Assembly: GCA_022539475.1 (NCBI GenBank) | Contig: VCMS01000087.1 | Span: forward strand, 1 to 64,000 | Length of the DNA: 64,000 nucleotides | Direction of reading: 5' to 3' | Source: Gracilaria domingensis | Lineage: Eukaryota > Rhodophyta > Florideophyceae > Gracilariales > Gracilariaceae | Shown: positions 32,964 to 43,730 of the stretch, piece by piece | How the letters are laid out: each line of letters opens with the position of its first letter | How positions within the stretch are numbered: position 1 is the stretch's first letter | Notes under the pieces: model-generated | What the model saw: the letters and a program-made list of their open reading frames with translations, nothing else | What the model was told of the DNA's origin: nothing | Databases searched by the model: none | Made by a program: the position numbers and the translations under genes

Positions 32964-34546
32964 ATGCAGCAGAAGTAAGCTGCAAGTTAGACCCCATCTT
33001 GTTGCTGTGTGAGAAATTCGGCTCAGAGAAACATTTATGGAGATCATATAGCAGTATCCTCTTCGAAACATGTTTCCCAACAGTATGTGCCATGCAGAAA
33101 GCAACCTCTTTCATCTTTGTCAGAAACTGCTGGAACTCCGTTCTTCTCGAGTAAGCTGTTCTATATGCTTTCGTACTAGTTGTCCATATCCTTCGTGGAA
33201 CCCAACTCTCAGAGACGGAAGTCGTCCCTGATATGAAAATCTTTTCAGCTTTTGGTGCAGGATTGTACTTTTGCACTTCCTTTGACGTTTTCGGTGCTTT
33301 GCTTACATAGGTAGTTATTAAAATCTAACCACACTTCTCATGAATGAGCTGGACGTGAAGATTAACATAGATTCGATGTACTGCTGTATTACGATTTCTG
33401 GATTCTCAGTTCAGACTGTATAGCTTGTCATCGCTCCAGGTCCCACACTAACTCTTGCGTCTGATTACGTTGAAAAGCTTGATTCTCGATTTGTCGTACA
33501 AATCAGAGCCCCAACTTCTTAAGCACATTGCTATCGGCAAGTACGTCGAGCATCATTCGAATACAACCTATGTCGTCGTTTGGTACTGACAGGGCGTTCT
33601 TCGGGTGGCTAGGGTTCCATCACTAGTGGGGGGCAAGATCCCACTGGTGTTACAACATCATTGACTCAGAACCACGCAACGCGCGAGCTCCTGGCAAATT
33701 GCATCCGAGACCAAGATTCCGTAGCCTTAGTTCAACATAAACTGTTCAACTACTGTGTTCGGGTCACCCCGCCAAAAACCATGTCTGCAAGAAGGCAAGG
33801 CGTCTATTTTCTCTCTCTCTGTTTATGGGTATCCTAGCCTAATTACGGCGTAGTATAGAGCGTTTCTCGTAAAAGTAGCGCTCTCTCACTAAGAAAGCCA
33901 GTACCCTTTCAGGCCATTTTCTAATGATTTCATCAACAGCTAGACCTTTTCGTTCTCGTAGAGCAGGCAGACAGAGGCGTCTCGATAAGGTTCTCTTTGG
34001 ACAACAAGGCGTCTATTTTGTTTGCCAAATGCACGGCGCATGAACCACACCATCGACCAAATGATATGTTCAGCAATTCAAGATTTCCTCAATGTTTCCC
34101 TTTTGAGGTGCATGAATCTAGAGAATGACATTGTTTCTTGACTCACAAGAAAGTATACTGTCCGCAGCGCCTACGAAAATACCTCAGTTCTTCCCCGTCT
34201 TCACCGTAGTTCATGGAACACTGGCATTTTTTGCTGCAATGCAACCAACCAATAACCTGCGGAGTTCTATCATTACCAGCTGGTATGCATCTTCTATAAA
34301 TCGAGTTCATGTCGCTTCGTTCAATAAGTGCGGACAACTAGCCGTGAGCATCAGGCCAGGAGTATCAGCAAATTCAAAAGCCTGGGAAAGGAGTGGTCGC
34401 CTGATACTCACCCTCATCCATGAATTGTGTACGAGGGAAGTATAACATACAGATGCATTTAGCTACCTTACAAATTGTTCGATATTCCTGGGGTAGTGAA
34501 TCGACATTCCTCCAGATCGTGGTTCCTGGGGTCATCGGCTGACAGG
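32964..34546. other. Intergenic, about 1.6 kb, repeats only
   Basis: No gene is recognised. CAAGGCGTCTATTTT occurs twice (33796-33810 and 34005-34019), and an imperfect 10-bp inverted repeat lies near 33622-33653. The content is probably decayed mobile DNA. Confidence 0.45.
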
Positions 34547-34554
34547 TATAAAAG
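34547..34554 (+). promoter_or_regulatory. TATA box of the 34724 gene
   Basis: TATAAAAG 170 bp upstream of the ATG at 34724 on the same strand. The spacing suits a leader of about 140 nt. Confidence 0.5.
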
Positions 34555-34723
34555 CCGAGCATCGCTCTTGAACTGCAGTTTGGGTTCGCTTCCCAGAGCA
34601 TCTGACCTCCTGCAACATTGACGCTGTTCCGCTTCCTTTCTCTTGACGCGATATCGATTTGCTTCATCATTCTTTTTCTCTTCTTCTTTCTTGAAGACGG
34701 TCGCTGAGCTTCTATCAAGAAAC

Positions 34724-35729
34724 ATGCTGAAATACTCGATCATATTATCGTGGCTTCTGTTGGTTGCAGGTATCCTAATCGCTGAAGCTGAGGTTGCACC
34801 ATGCAGGAATGACAACGAGTATTGTAAGTAGTACCTTGAATCCCTGTTCTACTTCATCTTGACCTACATCCCCCTCTTCTCCTTTGTCAGTGTTCTAATT
34901 CTGCCTCCTTTTTCTTTCCGCACGGTTTGCATACGCAGGCAGTTGTAAATGGTCTGAAAATGATGAAGAGAAATGTTGGAGTCAAACTGGCGTTGACGAT
35001 CAAGGACAATTTGAGTGTGAAGAAATGCCATGTCACACCTCAGGCTGGATGTGCTCCTGTGATGGTCGTGAGTATCTTTGTCCTGTGAAGCTCATGCAAA
35101 AGCCTGTTTTTGTAGACGATCCTAATGATACATATCTCTGCAGAAATGATACGATTTTAGTTGCCGAGCCCCCTATTCTGCGCCTAGGATCAGTTGATAT
35201 TGGACTTTCACGGAAAGGCATGCTCAGCAACAAATGCAATGAACTTGTTTTGTGGTATAATGGAGATCTTGTGGTCAACTACGGTGGCAAGGAGAACCCT
35301 ATGATCACGTGTGCAAATGCGGACGAAGAAATCAAAAGGCGGTCGAATCACACAGCTGTTGAACTGCAAAGGGGAGATCTAATTGCCTTCCGCTTCAAGC
35401 ACGCCAGTTACCACTGCTTCACTTCCATCGCAAAGTTCAGAATCAATGGAAGATACTTGACTTCTATGGATGATTCAGTAGTCGTGAGGTATGCCCGGCA
35501 GCACTCAACGAACTGGTTTAGCCCGAACTTCACACCTGTATATCCAGAGAACGATATGAATCTTGAGAATGTCACGGAGGCCACAGAACCATCCAGCATT
35601 TTCATTCCTTTGCGCCGCAAATTCTTCTCATCAAATGAAACGATCGTCCCAGGGGAGGATTACTGGCATCCTCCAGATGGAAGCCGCGACCACGCTGTCG
35701 GCAACTTCTACTTTCGAATTCAACTTTGA
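34724..35729 (+). CDS. Secreted cysteine-rich protein, unknown, one intron
   Basis: Exon 1 (34724-34823) encodes a clear signal peptide (MLKYSIILSWLLLVAGILIA); a 115-nt intron (34824-34938, GTAAGT to GCAG) leads in frame to exon 2 (34939-35729), giving 296 residues. The mature N-terminus is Cys-rich (CSCKWSENDEEKCWS, then ECEEMPCHTSGWMCSCDGRE), suggesting disulphide-bonded small folds, followed by a beta-rich part of about 200 residues with several N-glycosylation sites (NDT, NHT, NVT, NFT, NET). No family is recognised. It is expected to be secreted or in the cell wall. A TATA box lies upstream. Confidence 0.75.
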
Positions 35730-36314
35730 GACTAACTCAATCGACAGAAACGCAGACTCACTCGAGTGATTTGAATTTTTTTCACGCATGTACGACGAAG
35801 TTTTGAACACATGTCAGACGTCACATAATCATTGCTACGCTTACGAGAGTTTCCTGTATGTTTGCGCCACGGGTAGATGTTTCAGAACAAGCAGACTCAT
35901 CAACCAGCGGTTATATCTCATCATGTGATCAGATAAAGGCTTCGTAAACAGATTCAGATTCACTTTCCTTATCCCACTCCCACTACCGCCGAACTGTGCC
36001 ATGCTCAAGCACAACCTGCCTCGAGTATCTGTAGTAATTAGCACAACAAACTGCTTGCAAAATCTTGCAAATGCAAAGCAACGTCTTGACATCTGAAAGG
36101 ACAGCAGGCGCGGGTACTGCTCGAACAAGTATCTGCGTGGCTACAGTTTATGCCCATGTTCCACTGGAGTATACCATATCTTTCGACAGATATCGGAAAA
36201 CGTTTGTTCATCTAATCCATGAGATCTTTCTCTCCAAGCGTAGCTCGAACTCTGATCCCCACACTCCTGTAGAGTGGTCTACCAACACACTAAACAACAG
36301 AATATGTATACTTT
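35730..36314. other. Convergent spacer, no gene seen
   Basis: 585 bp between two convergent gene ends; short frames only. Confidence 0.45.
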
Positions 36315-38612
36315 CTACTGTTCTCGTGAGGCGGTGTTGTCCGCATAATCTCCTTTTCGACTCATTTCTTCGTCCATTTTGAACGACTCTTGATCGTCTC
36401 CCTCAGTTGCCCGTCCCAGAGTATCTCTCAAGACTGGTGGCATTCTTGTATATGATGCACCTGTGTCATCGCTGATTCGAGGCGATGACTCTGCCTCCCC
36501 CGGATAAGTGCCAGATGTCAGATACCCTATACAAAGTGCCGACAAAGGTATGAGTGCTACTAGTACGAGTACAATGATTACGGCTAGTAGTGGACCACTC
36601 AACCCCCCCAAAAAGTTTTCCGGTGTGCTCACAGCATCACTAGCCGACGGTGATGACGGATCATATACCATTGCGTTCATCAAAACCAGCCGGTTTGACG
36701 GAATCCATATTGCTTTAGAGACTTGGTTTCCAATGTCTGTTTTGTTTTGCATAACATCCTTCGCAATCTTCTCGGCATCTTTCAGGAGTGGAATCGCGTA
36801 CGTCACTTGAATCCCAGTGGCATTCGCCTTTAGTAGCGTCAAGTTACCGTTCATAATGGGTTCATCCGTTGCATTTCTGATTGCTTCGGAAAGAGAGGCA
36901 GAAATCTGCTTCGATTTGTGCTCTGAAAATGTCGGAAGGCTATAGTTGGCAAGAAAAAGTGAGATCAGAACATGCTTCGCGTCTCCTTGTCGCGATTTTG
37001 AAGATACAACAGCCGTTTCATTGGCTGCAAACATTGTCAACAAGGGATTGTTCAGAACATTCTTAGCGGTCCTTAAGGACAAGGCAGGAGGAAGGATGAC
37101 ATGAGCATTCGATTCGTAGTAGTCGTCCTTATCGCCTATTCGAACATAAACTGCATTGAGTGGTATGGAACTCATTCTCAGCTGCTCGACAGAGGGAGGG
37201 CCACCAATGCGTATTTGGGGCATACGGACCGCAGGATACTCATCTTCAATGCGCGACGCCGTAGTGTTCTCAAGATTGAAGGGACCTAACGAGAATTTTG
37301 CGGGAGCAAGAACTTCATCAGTTGCCATATCCATAGTCGGGACAGGCTCTAAAGTAGAAAGCACGTCAGGGGTTGCCTCAGGGGAATCTAATTCCATGCC
37401 CTTCAAAATCATCAGAGCAGCTTGGATCTTTTTCAAAATGGCCTGGTCTTCCTTCCCCGGGGGCTGCACGACAAAGGCGATTGTCTGAATTGGTTGTTCC
37501 AATCGTGACAAAGAGAGGTCGGCAGACGCATATCGATTCATGCCTAGGTCAATGAAGAAGTCTGTCGCGTTAACAGGTTGATCCGGCTGGATGATGTTAT
37601 ACATTTGAATATAAAAGACTTCTGTGCCAAAGTAGTCAAGAAGTAGCTTGGTACCCGGTTGAATGAGAACAGCCGGATTTACCAATGGTGGCTTCTTCAC
37701 GAATATTCTAATATCCGTTTCAAAGGTTTCGCCGTTCACTTCAATTGTCGGCACCATCAGTTGAATGACCGAGGTGCCACTTCTTTCTGGGTTTACAGTG
37801 ATACTCAGACTTTGGTCGGTCAAATTGAAACATATTCCGCAATGCATGGATCGCTTTGGGGCATTCATTGACTTCACTGATGGCTCGATAAGAGAACATG
37901 AGTCATCGTACGTTACAAGTGTAGAAGCAGTACCGTACTTGATATCCTTTACGTCTACGTTGGCTTTGGACAGAACTTGTTTCAGAGATGGGGGGGTTCC
38001 AGTAATATCCGATCCAACCGGCTCATATTGAACTTCGAGGCGAAGAGTTCCGCCATCGATGCTGTTCCCAAACGATGATGGTTTGAATGCAAGTCCTGGA
38101 GAATTGATGCCTGATGCAATAGAAAGAGGAGTTCGTTTTTCCGAGCCAAAGACAACAATACCAGCCACGGTATAGGTACCGGTTGCTCGATAGTTGGTGA
38201 CATTAGTGTAAACAAGAAAACTGTACTTGGCTACTCCGACGTGACCGTCAAATTCATGCAGCAGAGTGAAATTGACTGCGTTCTGAGATTCATGAGGTAG
38301 CTGCTGCCTTATTTCCGAAGTGGCAGTGATGATTGTTGGGTCTGTGGAAATGTGGATGATTGCAGTGATGACTTCGAACTGTCGGAGATGAAGAATGTAG
38401 GTGATTTGATTTTCAGCAGCGCCATTGTTCAAAAGAATGGTCTTGTTAACTTTGTCGCTAGTTGTAAAACCATGCGGAGCTGATGTGTTGAGTAGGTTGC
38501 GGGATAGAATACTGCTATTGCCGCCTCGAAGTGGTGCAGCGTACGCGACAGTGGTGAGAGTGATGAGAAGTATAGCCAAGCTGTGAACAGTGTGAAGGTT
38601 CACAGAAACCAT
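36315..38612 (-). CDS. Large type I membrane protein, unknown
   Basis: 765 residues from ATG 38612. A signal peptide (LAILLITLTTVAYAAPLRGG) starts it, many N-glycosylation sequons follow in a long beta-rich ectodomain of about 650 residues, and one transmembrane helix (LLAVIIVLVLVALIPLSALC) precedes a roughly 70-residue acidic cytosolic tail. A CGICFNLTDQ segment and scattered Cys suggest disulphides. The tail holds Ser/Thr-rich and acidic patches fit for sorting or phosphorylation. No family is recognised; a cell-surface or vesicle receptor, or an adhesion protein, is possible. It diverges from the F-box gene across 0.94 kb. Confidence 0.75.
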   Translation of the reverse strand: MVSVNLHTVHSLAILLITLTTVAYAAPLRGGNSSILSRNLLNTSAPHGFTTSDKVNKTILLNNGAAENQITYILHLRQFEVITAIIHISTDPTIITATSEIRQQLPHESQNAVNFTLLHEFDGHVGVAKYSFLVYTNVTNYRATGTYTVAGIVVFGSEKRTPLSIASGINSPGLAFKPSSFGNSIDGGTLRLEVQYEPVGSDITGTPPSLKQVLSKANVDVKDIKYGTASTLVTYDDSCSLIEPSVKSMNAPKRSMHCGICFNLTDQSLSITVNPERSGTSVIQLMVPTIEVNGETFETDIRIFVKKPPLVNPAVLIQPGTKLLLDYFGTEVFYIQMYNIIQPDQPVNATDFFIDLGMNRYASADLSLSRLEQPIQTIAFVVQPPGKEDQAILKKIQAALMILKGMELDSPEATPDVLSTLEPVPTMDMATDEVLAPAKFSLGPFNLENTTASRIEDEYPAVRMPQIRIGGPPSVEQLRMSSIPLNAVYVRIGDKDDYYESNAHVILPPALSLRTAKNVLNNPLLTMFAANETAVVSSKSRQGDAKHVLISLFLANYSLPTFSEHKSKQISASLSEAIRNATDEPIMNGNLTLLKANATGIQVTYAIPLLKDAEKIAKDVMQNKTDIGNQVSKAIWIPSNRLVLMNAMVYDPSSPSASDAVSTPENFLGGLSGPLLAVIIVLVLVALIPLSALCIGYLTSGTYPGEAESSPRISDDTGASYTRMPPVLRDTLGRATEGDDQESFKMDEEMSRKGDYADNTASREQ

Positions 38613-39551
38613 GTCTCTAAAAGAGCTTGAGTGGCAACCACAGAAGCGATGTGAAGCGTCGGAAACCGGCAGAGGAGCAGCCGAGAGACAAATTCCCCGG
38701 AGGGAGCAGCATCAAAAAGCAGCATGGAGAAGAGAGTAGGCGGCGGCATAGCGCCGTAAAGAGAAGCTAACAGCGAAAATGGAAATGTCAAGGCGGGTTG
38801 AACAAAATCATAGTGCAGGACGAAAGATTAAGTGCGAGATAATGGAGGCAGCTCATTTTGGCGCGAGTATGCCTCAGCGGCATGCATTCGAAGAAGATGC
38901 ACTCAAACATGTTGGGAGTTACGTGAGCAACGAGAAGAGCGCGGCGGCGAACTCTTCCATTTGAAGCGCAAGCTCTCCAAAAATCTGCAAGTGGCCAATT
39001 TGGGTCTGAGACTCCGCCGTGTCGGTTGCGGCCACGGCGCACGCGCTCCTTGGCGGTGGATTGGTCACCTCTACGCACCGTGTCCAATGAACAGCCGCCA
39101 GCGCAAAGTCGTCATCTGTTATCCCCGCGTCTACGTAGCGTCCTCGCCTATCAGCGTGGTGGCGATAGATGAAGACGCGCCTGCTGCGGTGCAACGCGCG
39201 CCGTTTGCACCTCGCGCCTGTTGCACCGCGCGCCTTCTCCGCGCGGATTCATTCGACGAGCGCTGCGGCCGCCGGAAGTGGGGTCGACGCTCGTGGCGCG
39301 CAACGGCGACCGCCGTTTCTTGCTGTCTCTTCGCGCCGCCGCTTTGGTCGGGCCAGCTTGTTTTCGCCTGGTGCGAGAGCCTTGACCGAGCGTTGCTTAC
39401 GTTTTCGCTGCTGCGTTTCGTCTTAGACCGCCCGGGCGTCGCACCGCCTTTCCCTGAGCGTTGCCAGATGTTGCTCCAGCCTTCTCTTGTGCTGGGCGTC
39501 TTGTCAACGTCTTGACTGTTCTGCTGTACATCGTTGCTCGCCTTTGGAAAT
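38613..39551. promoter_or_regulatory. GC-rich divergent upstream region
   Basis: 939 bp between the divergent ATGs of the membrane protein and the F-box gene. Frames on both strands (38832-39515 plus, 39131-39694 minus) are long because of composition and lack domains. It must hold both promoters. Confidence 0.45.
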
Positions 39552-41078
39552 ATGTCGCGCTCGCTAGTACCAGTAACCTCATCTCGGAAGTGCCCGATGC
39601 CGACCCCAGTGCCAAAGCTGGGGACCTCGGCTACTGCGAGCACATCCACCGTGTCCCTCACACAACTTCCGCCAGAACTGCTGCGACGCATCATGCTTCA
39701 CACCCTCAACATCAACGAGCCTTCGTCGACACAGACGTCGCAGGAGGCGTTCTTCAACGCTGCGGACCGCGTTTCATTACGTGATGCTATTGCGTTGGCC
39801 TTTACCTGTAAGACAATGCTCGAAATTTTCCGAACCTCGCTCACGGGCGTCAAACTCGTCAGCTCCTGGCAAACCGAGCAGCGCACGTTAATATCCGCGT
39901 GCAAGATAGCTGCAACAACCTTGAGAGCAATTCATTTGGAGTGCTCAGCACCGGTTTCACCGGCCCTGAAACACGTCACAGTGTTTCGTCCTCCCATTCG
40001 TCATTTTGTTCTAATCGGTGTGAATATAAGTAAGCTTCTTTTGAGTGATCTTGTCTGCAACCTTGGACCCTCACTTCACAAACTGGTCATATCTGCTGCT
40101 GCTGGTTTGGATGATGGAATCGTTGACATTATTTCGTTTCATTGTCCAAAGCTTCGTTTTCTCGAGCTCGGAGGATCCCGTCGCGTCACTTCGCGAAGTT
40201 TAAACCATATGTTCGAACGCATTGGCCATAATCTGGAGGGATTAGAATTGAGCGGATTGTATCACGAGTCGTATAGCAACCACGTGCTGGCTACCGTCGC
40301 AAAGCATTGCAAGAGGCTAACGTCCCTTCGATTGCTCAAACTTACATGGGTCTCTGATTATGCATTGCAACTCCTCTTCAAACTCAGAGCTTATCATCTT
40401 ACCGAGTTTCATGTCGAACGTTGCAGCCTGGTCACAGTTCATACACTGTGTGCGGTGGCCCAATATTGCACCGGGCTTGAAAGGCTTTTTTTCTCGCTTG
40501 ACAGGGACCGTTTGAATTGGGGTCTTGTCTCTCTTCCTCCACTTCTAGAGCCTCTCAACTCTTGCTCTTTGCACAACACATTTGAGTCTTCTAATTATAA
40601 CGTCGGCGAATCGGCAGTGATTCGAATATCGCGCCGATGTCGAAACTTGCAGCGTGTCAGTCTTTGCGAATTGAAACTAAGCGACTTAGCTATAGAACAA
40701 ATATCACACGCTTGTGGAAGCAATCTTCGTGCCTTAAGTTTACGAAATTGCTCTGGAATAACCGATGCCGCCTTACTTTCCCTCGCTGAAAATGTAACTT
40801 CCCTGACGTCTCTTGACGTATCTCATAATCCATATCTCACAGATCAAGGACTTTCTACAATGCTAGCTGCCTTGAAACACAATCTTGAAGAACTTCATGT
40901 GATTGGCTGCAAGGGTCTAACTGATGCTTTACTGCGGAGAGTAATACCGAAGTTTGCCAAACGTCTTCGGATTATTCGCCTTTCGTATTGTAACTACTCA
41001 ATTCAAGCCGTGGCCTCCATCAAGGAAGCACTGCCGCGATTAGCCTTGCATGGCGGCTCACCTGGTCTCTTCCACTAG
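39552..41078 (+). CDS. F-box / leucine-rich-repeat protein (FBXL/AMN1-like)
   Basis: 508 residues from ATG 39552. A short F-box-like segment (LTQLPPELLRRIMLHTLN, about residues 36-53) is followed by about a dozen leucine-rich repeats of the cysteine-containing type, for example HCPKLRFLELGGSRRVTSRS, NLEGLELSGLYHES, LRALSLRNCSGITDAALLSL and LTSLDVSHNPYLTDQGLS. F-box proteins of this type bring substrates to SCF ubiquitin ligases. The F-box is weak, so a pure LRR role is possible. The last repeats end within about 20 residues of the C-terminus. It is convergent with the Sel1-repeat gene; the spacer is 66 bp. Confidence 0.82.
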   Translation: MSRSLVPVTSSRKCPMPTPVPKLGTSATASTSTVSLTQLPPELLRRIMLHTLNINEPSSTQTSQEAFFNAADRVSLRDAIALAFTCKTMLEIFRTSLTGVKLVSSWQTEQRTLISACKIAATTLRAIHLECSAPVSPALKHVTVFRPPIRHFVLIGVNISKLLLSDLVCNLGPSLHKLVISAAAGLDDGIVDIISFHCPKLRFLELGGSRRVTSRSLNHMFERIGHNLEGLELSGLYHESYSNHVLATVAKHCKRLTSLRLLKLTWVSDYALQLLFKLRAYHLTEFHVERCSLVTVHTLCAVAQYCTGLERLFFSLDRDRLNWGLVSLPPLLEPLNSCSLHNTFESSNYNVGESAVIRISRRCRNLQRVSLCELKLSDLAIEQISHACGSNLRALSLRNCSGITDAALLSLAENVTSLTSLDVSHNPYLTDQGLSTMLAALKHNLEELHVIGCKGLTDALLRRVIPKFAKRLRIIRLSYCNYSIQAVASIKEALPRLALHGGSPGLFH

Positions 41079-41144
41079 TGTCCAAGAGCTTGAAAAGAAA
41101 ACATTGTGCGAGCAAACTCAACTGCAGAATACATGAGTGTGTAA

Positions 41145-42287
41145 TTACTCCATATTCGCGACAACCCGCTTCGCAATCGGTTGACCACAATCTCCTTTCG
41201 CAGCTTCCCGATACCAATACAGGGCTAACTCTGTACTTTTTCGAAGCCATTTTCCTTCGCTCAAGCATAACGCAAGGTATACTTGTGCCTCTTTGCAACC
41301 CAACAGAGCAGCCTGTTTCAGACAGTCCATAGCATGACCAAGATTGTCAGGATGTCCAATACAGTGGAGTAGGAACAAAGCACATTTCAGTTGCAACCAA
41401 GGATCTCCGGCCGTAAGGACACCTGGAAACGAAACCTGAACGAGATGCAGCAGTGAAACTGAACTTGCTGCTGAGAGATATGCTTTCTTTGCGGTGCGGG
41501 GGTCTGGTGGCACACCAATACCAATCTCAAAGCAAAGACCGGTCCACATCAAACATCCTGGAGAGTTCATATGGGCTCCGAGTTCGAGGAGCATGAGGAA
41601 CTTGTCTTCGTCACGTTGCCCATCCAATGTCCCCGCAAGAGAGTACAAAGCCTTTAGTTCGACTGCATCCGCTGAGCCTTGAAGTATTCCCCGTCGCAAG
41701 CACTCATGTGCCTTGGAAGTTAACTTTTCAACACCGAGCCCGTAAGCATAGGCAGTTCCCAAGTATGCAAGAGCATCAGAGGAACCCATGTTCGCAGATT
41801 CCATGTAGAAGTTATATGCCTTGCGAAGATCTTGGGGATGGTGTTGGGTCCCAAAGCGATGGTAAAAGCCAAGATGGTTAAACACTGCTCTGTCCTGCGC
41901 CATTCTGTATATTTGAGGGCTACTTGGAAGCGATATGAGGTCGTGATCTGCAGTTCGTTCTATTCTGGGCTGAAAACCCTCTCCGGCAGTGGAGTAACGC
42001 TCTTTGTGGTTCTTTTCTATTTCCTGTTCTTTCTTGAGAATATCCGATACAGGGACAGTCACACCCGAGGCCGGGAGTTGTGTTGAGGTCTTTGATGCTT
42101 CCTGATGGTTGTTCTGGGTGACTGCCACTGAATTTGGGGTTTCGCAGGTACTCTGATCCGCATCTGAAGGGTTGAAACGCAGGTGGTCCGGCAAAGATGC
42201 CAGACTGAGACCAGAAGAACCGGAGCTCAGAGAGGCATCGTCTTTGACGCTGATTGCGTATGGCTGCATGTTTCGATCGCCGTCCAT
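41145..42287 (-). CDS. Sel1-repeat protein
   Basis: 380 residues from ATG 42287. The first 140 or so are Ser/Pro/Gln-rich and disordered. From about residue 150, Sel1-like repeats follow: KAYNFYMESANMGSSDALAY, LGTAYAYGLGVEKLTSKAHE, LMWTGLCFEIGIGVPPD, HAMDCLKQAALLGCKEAQVY and LALYWYREAAKGD. Such alpha-helical repeats form adaptor solenoids, as in ERAD (Hrd3/SEL1L) and chitin-synthase activators. No signal peptide or membrane helix is seen, so an intracellular adaptor role is more likely than ERAD. The pathway cannot be named. Confidence 0.82.
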   Translation of the reverse strand: MDGDRNMQPYAISVKDDASLSSGSSGLSLASLPDHLRFNPSDADQSTCETPNSVAVTQNNHQEASKTSTQLPASGVTVPVSDILKKEQEIEKNHKERYSTAGEGFQPRIERTADHDLISLPSSPQIYRMAQDRAVFNHLGFYHRFGTQHHPQDLRKAYNFYMESANMGSSDALAYLGTAYAYGLGVEKLTSKAHECLRRGILQGSADAVELKALYSLAGTLDGQRDEDKFLMLLELGAHMNSPGCLMWTGLCFEIGIGVPPDPRTAKKAYLSAASSVSLLHLVQVSFPGVLTAGDPWLQLKCALFLLHCIGHPDNLGHAMDCLKQAALLGCKEAQVYLALCLSEGKWLRKSTELALYWYREAAKGDCGQPIAKRVVANME

Positions 42288-42546
42288 ATTTGTACGCCGC
42301 CTTCTTGAAAGCAGAGCACGGCTTGGGGTTTAGGGCTTTGAAAGTATACCAGATGTTCAGAAGCATGGGCTCCAACCGGTGAGCGAAGGGTGGTGCAAAT
42401 TGCCGGGCAGTGGTCCACACGGGGGCCGCGTTCAGAAGGCGCTCCCAGCGATCAAGTCGAGCCGTTTAAACACGGTCCCCGTGTGAACAGATATCGAAAC
42501 TATGAAGGTCAGCGTCGCAGAAGTTGAAATCTGCGACGAGTCCATC

Positions 42547-42554
42547 ATTTTATA
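42547..42554 (-). promoter_or_regulatory. Candidate TATA box of the Sel1 gene
   Basis: TATAAAAT on the minus strand, 260 bp upstream of the ATG at 42287. The distance is long for an intronless leader but allowed. Confidence 0.35.
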
Positions 42555-42969
42555 GCGAACGAAAGAGGCGTCCGGTTTCTCGCTTTGCTACACCACACGA
42601 CTGCTTCGTCCTGCTTCCGAGAACGGTAGACAATCGGGTTACGATGAGGAAAAGTTTCCATCGTAGTCCCACATGCTGACTTCACAATGATGTACCGTCG
42701 TACCTTTGTATTCTGTGCTCATAGGACATTGCAGCACTGGACTACCTTTGCCGAATTAAACTTATTCTGCTCAGTTCAAATTGTTTTGTAGATACAAAAG
42801 TAATTATTTGCCACCTGCGTTGTCTCGTCGACGACGACGATGCCTTTGTGGTCGGCGCAGAACAGAGCCGCTTGGCATCGCGGCGTCACTGGCTTCTGCA
42901 CACGAACTGCACCCGAGTCTAACATTTAGGACAGGCACAGCGGGAAATTGCGTCACTCTGCTGGATAAC

Positions 42970-43506
42970 ATGGCGAAGAGTAAACGAAGCAAGGTCAAAG
43001 TGGCGTATAAGGCAATGCGTCGCGCCGTAATGGAGCCGATTCATGATGCCAAACTGCGCGAGCAAGCTGAAAAGGTCTACAAGGCAATCGGATTACCTCT
43101 TCCTGAAGAAAGAACAGAGGAGCAGAAGATGCGCCCCAGGAGCCACGGCGGTTTTGAGCTCATATCTACGTTTGTACCAACACCAGAAGCACCGAAACTA
43201 AACGCTGTTCATGGACCACTTGCCAATCAAGATTCTCACATGACTCTGAAGAAGGACGTCATTGGTTTCCCCATGCCAGGCGCCGGGATGGAAGCAAGGA
43301 TGAGAGCTGAGACCCAAGTTGGCAGAAAGAATGCTATGCAGGTCGAGGACGACGAATATGAACAGGTCGCCGATAGACCTTACTTTTATCCTCGGCGAGA
43401 GCGACGCGGCGGTGGCATTAAAAAGAAGCGCCTTGAAAGGAAGGTGCGGAATAAGAGCAAGTCGAAGGGCACGAGGTCCGCTATGCAGGTAGAAGTGGCC
43501 ACATAG
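42970..43506 (+). CDS. LLPH/YBL028C-like nucleolar protein
   Basis: 178 residues from ATG 42970 (the open frame reaches back to 42781, but this start gives the conserved N-terminus). The first residues, MAKSKRSKVKVAYKAMRR, match the short basic N-terminal motif of the LLPH/YBL028C group, small nucleolar proteins linked to large-subunit assembly. The middle is poorly conserved (PRSHGGFELISTFVPTPE). The C-terminus is very basic (GGGIKKKRLERKVRNKSKSK) and suited to nucleolar localisation. The assignment rests on that N-terminal motif and the overall charge. Convergent with the adenylate kinase gene, 224 bp apart. Confidence 0.65.
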   Translation: MAKSKRSKVKVAYKAMRRAVMEPIHDAKLREQAEKVYKAIGLPLPEERTEEQKMRPRSHGGFELISTFVPTPEAPKLNAVHGPLANQDSHMTLKKDVIGFPMPGAGMEARMRAETQVGRKNAMQVEDDEYEQVADRPYFYPRRERRGGGIKKKRLERKVRNKSKSKGTRSAMQVEVAT

Positions 43507-43730
43507 ACCTTTCTTTTTGAACTAATCCGGGCCCGCTACTGGCTCGTAAGAGTTAACTTAGGTTCGGAGAAGCCCCACGTAAAAACTGTCACAAAAGTGT
43601 TTTGGGAACACTACGCTCAACACGCTCGCTGTCGTTTCCAAATGTGTCATGAAACCTGTGCTGTTGCGATGTAAAGCAGTGCCGCAAAACTGTTTGACGT
43701 ATAAAACAACATCCTTGACACAGCCGGTAT

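Noticed and set aside
33796-34019. 15-mer direct repeat pair
   Set aside because: Only one short shared word; no wider similarity between the flanks was seen.
38832-39694. Long frames on both strands between the membrane-protein and F-box genes
   Set aside because: GC-rich upstream DNA with no recognisable domain; the frames overlap each other on opposite strands.
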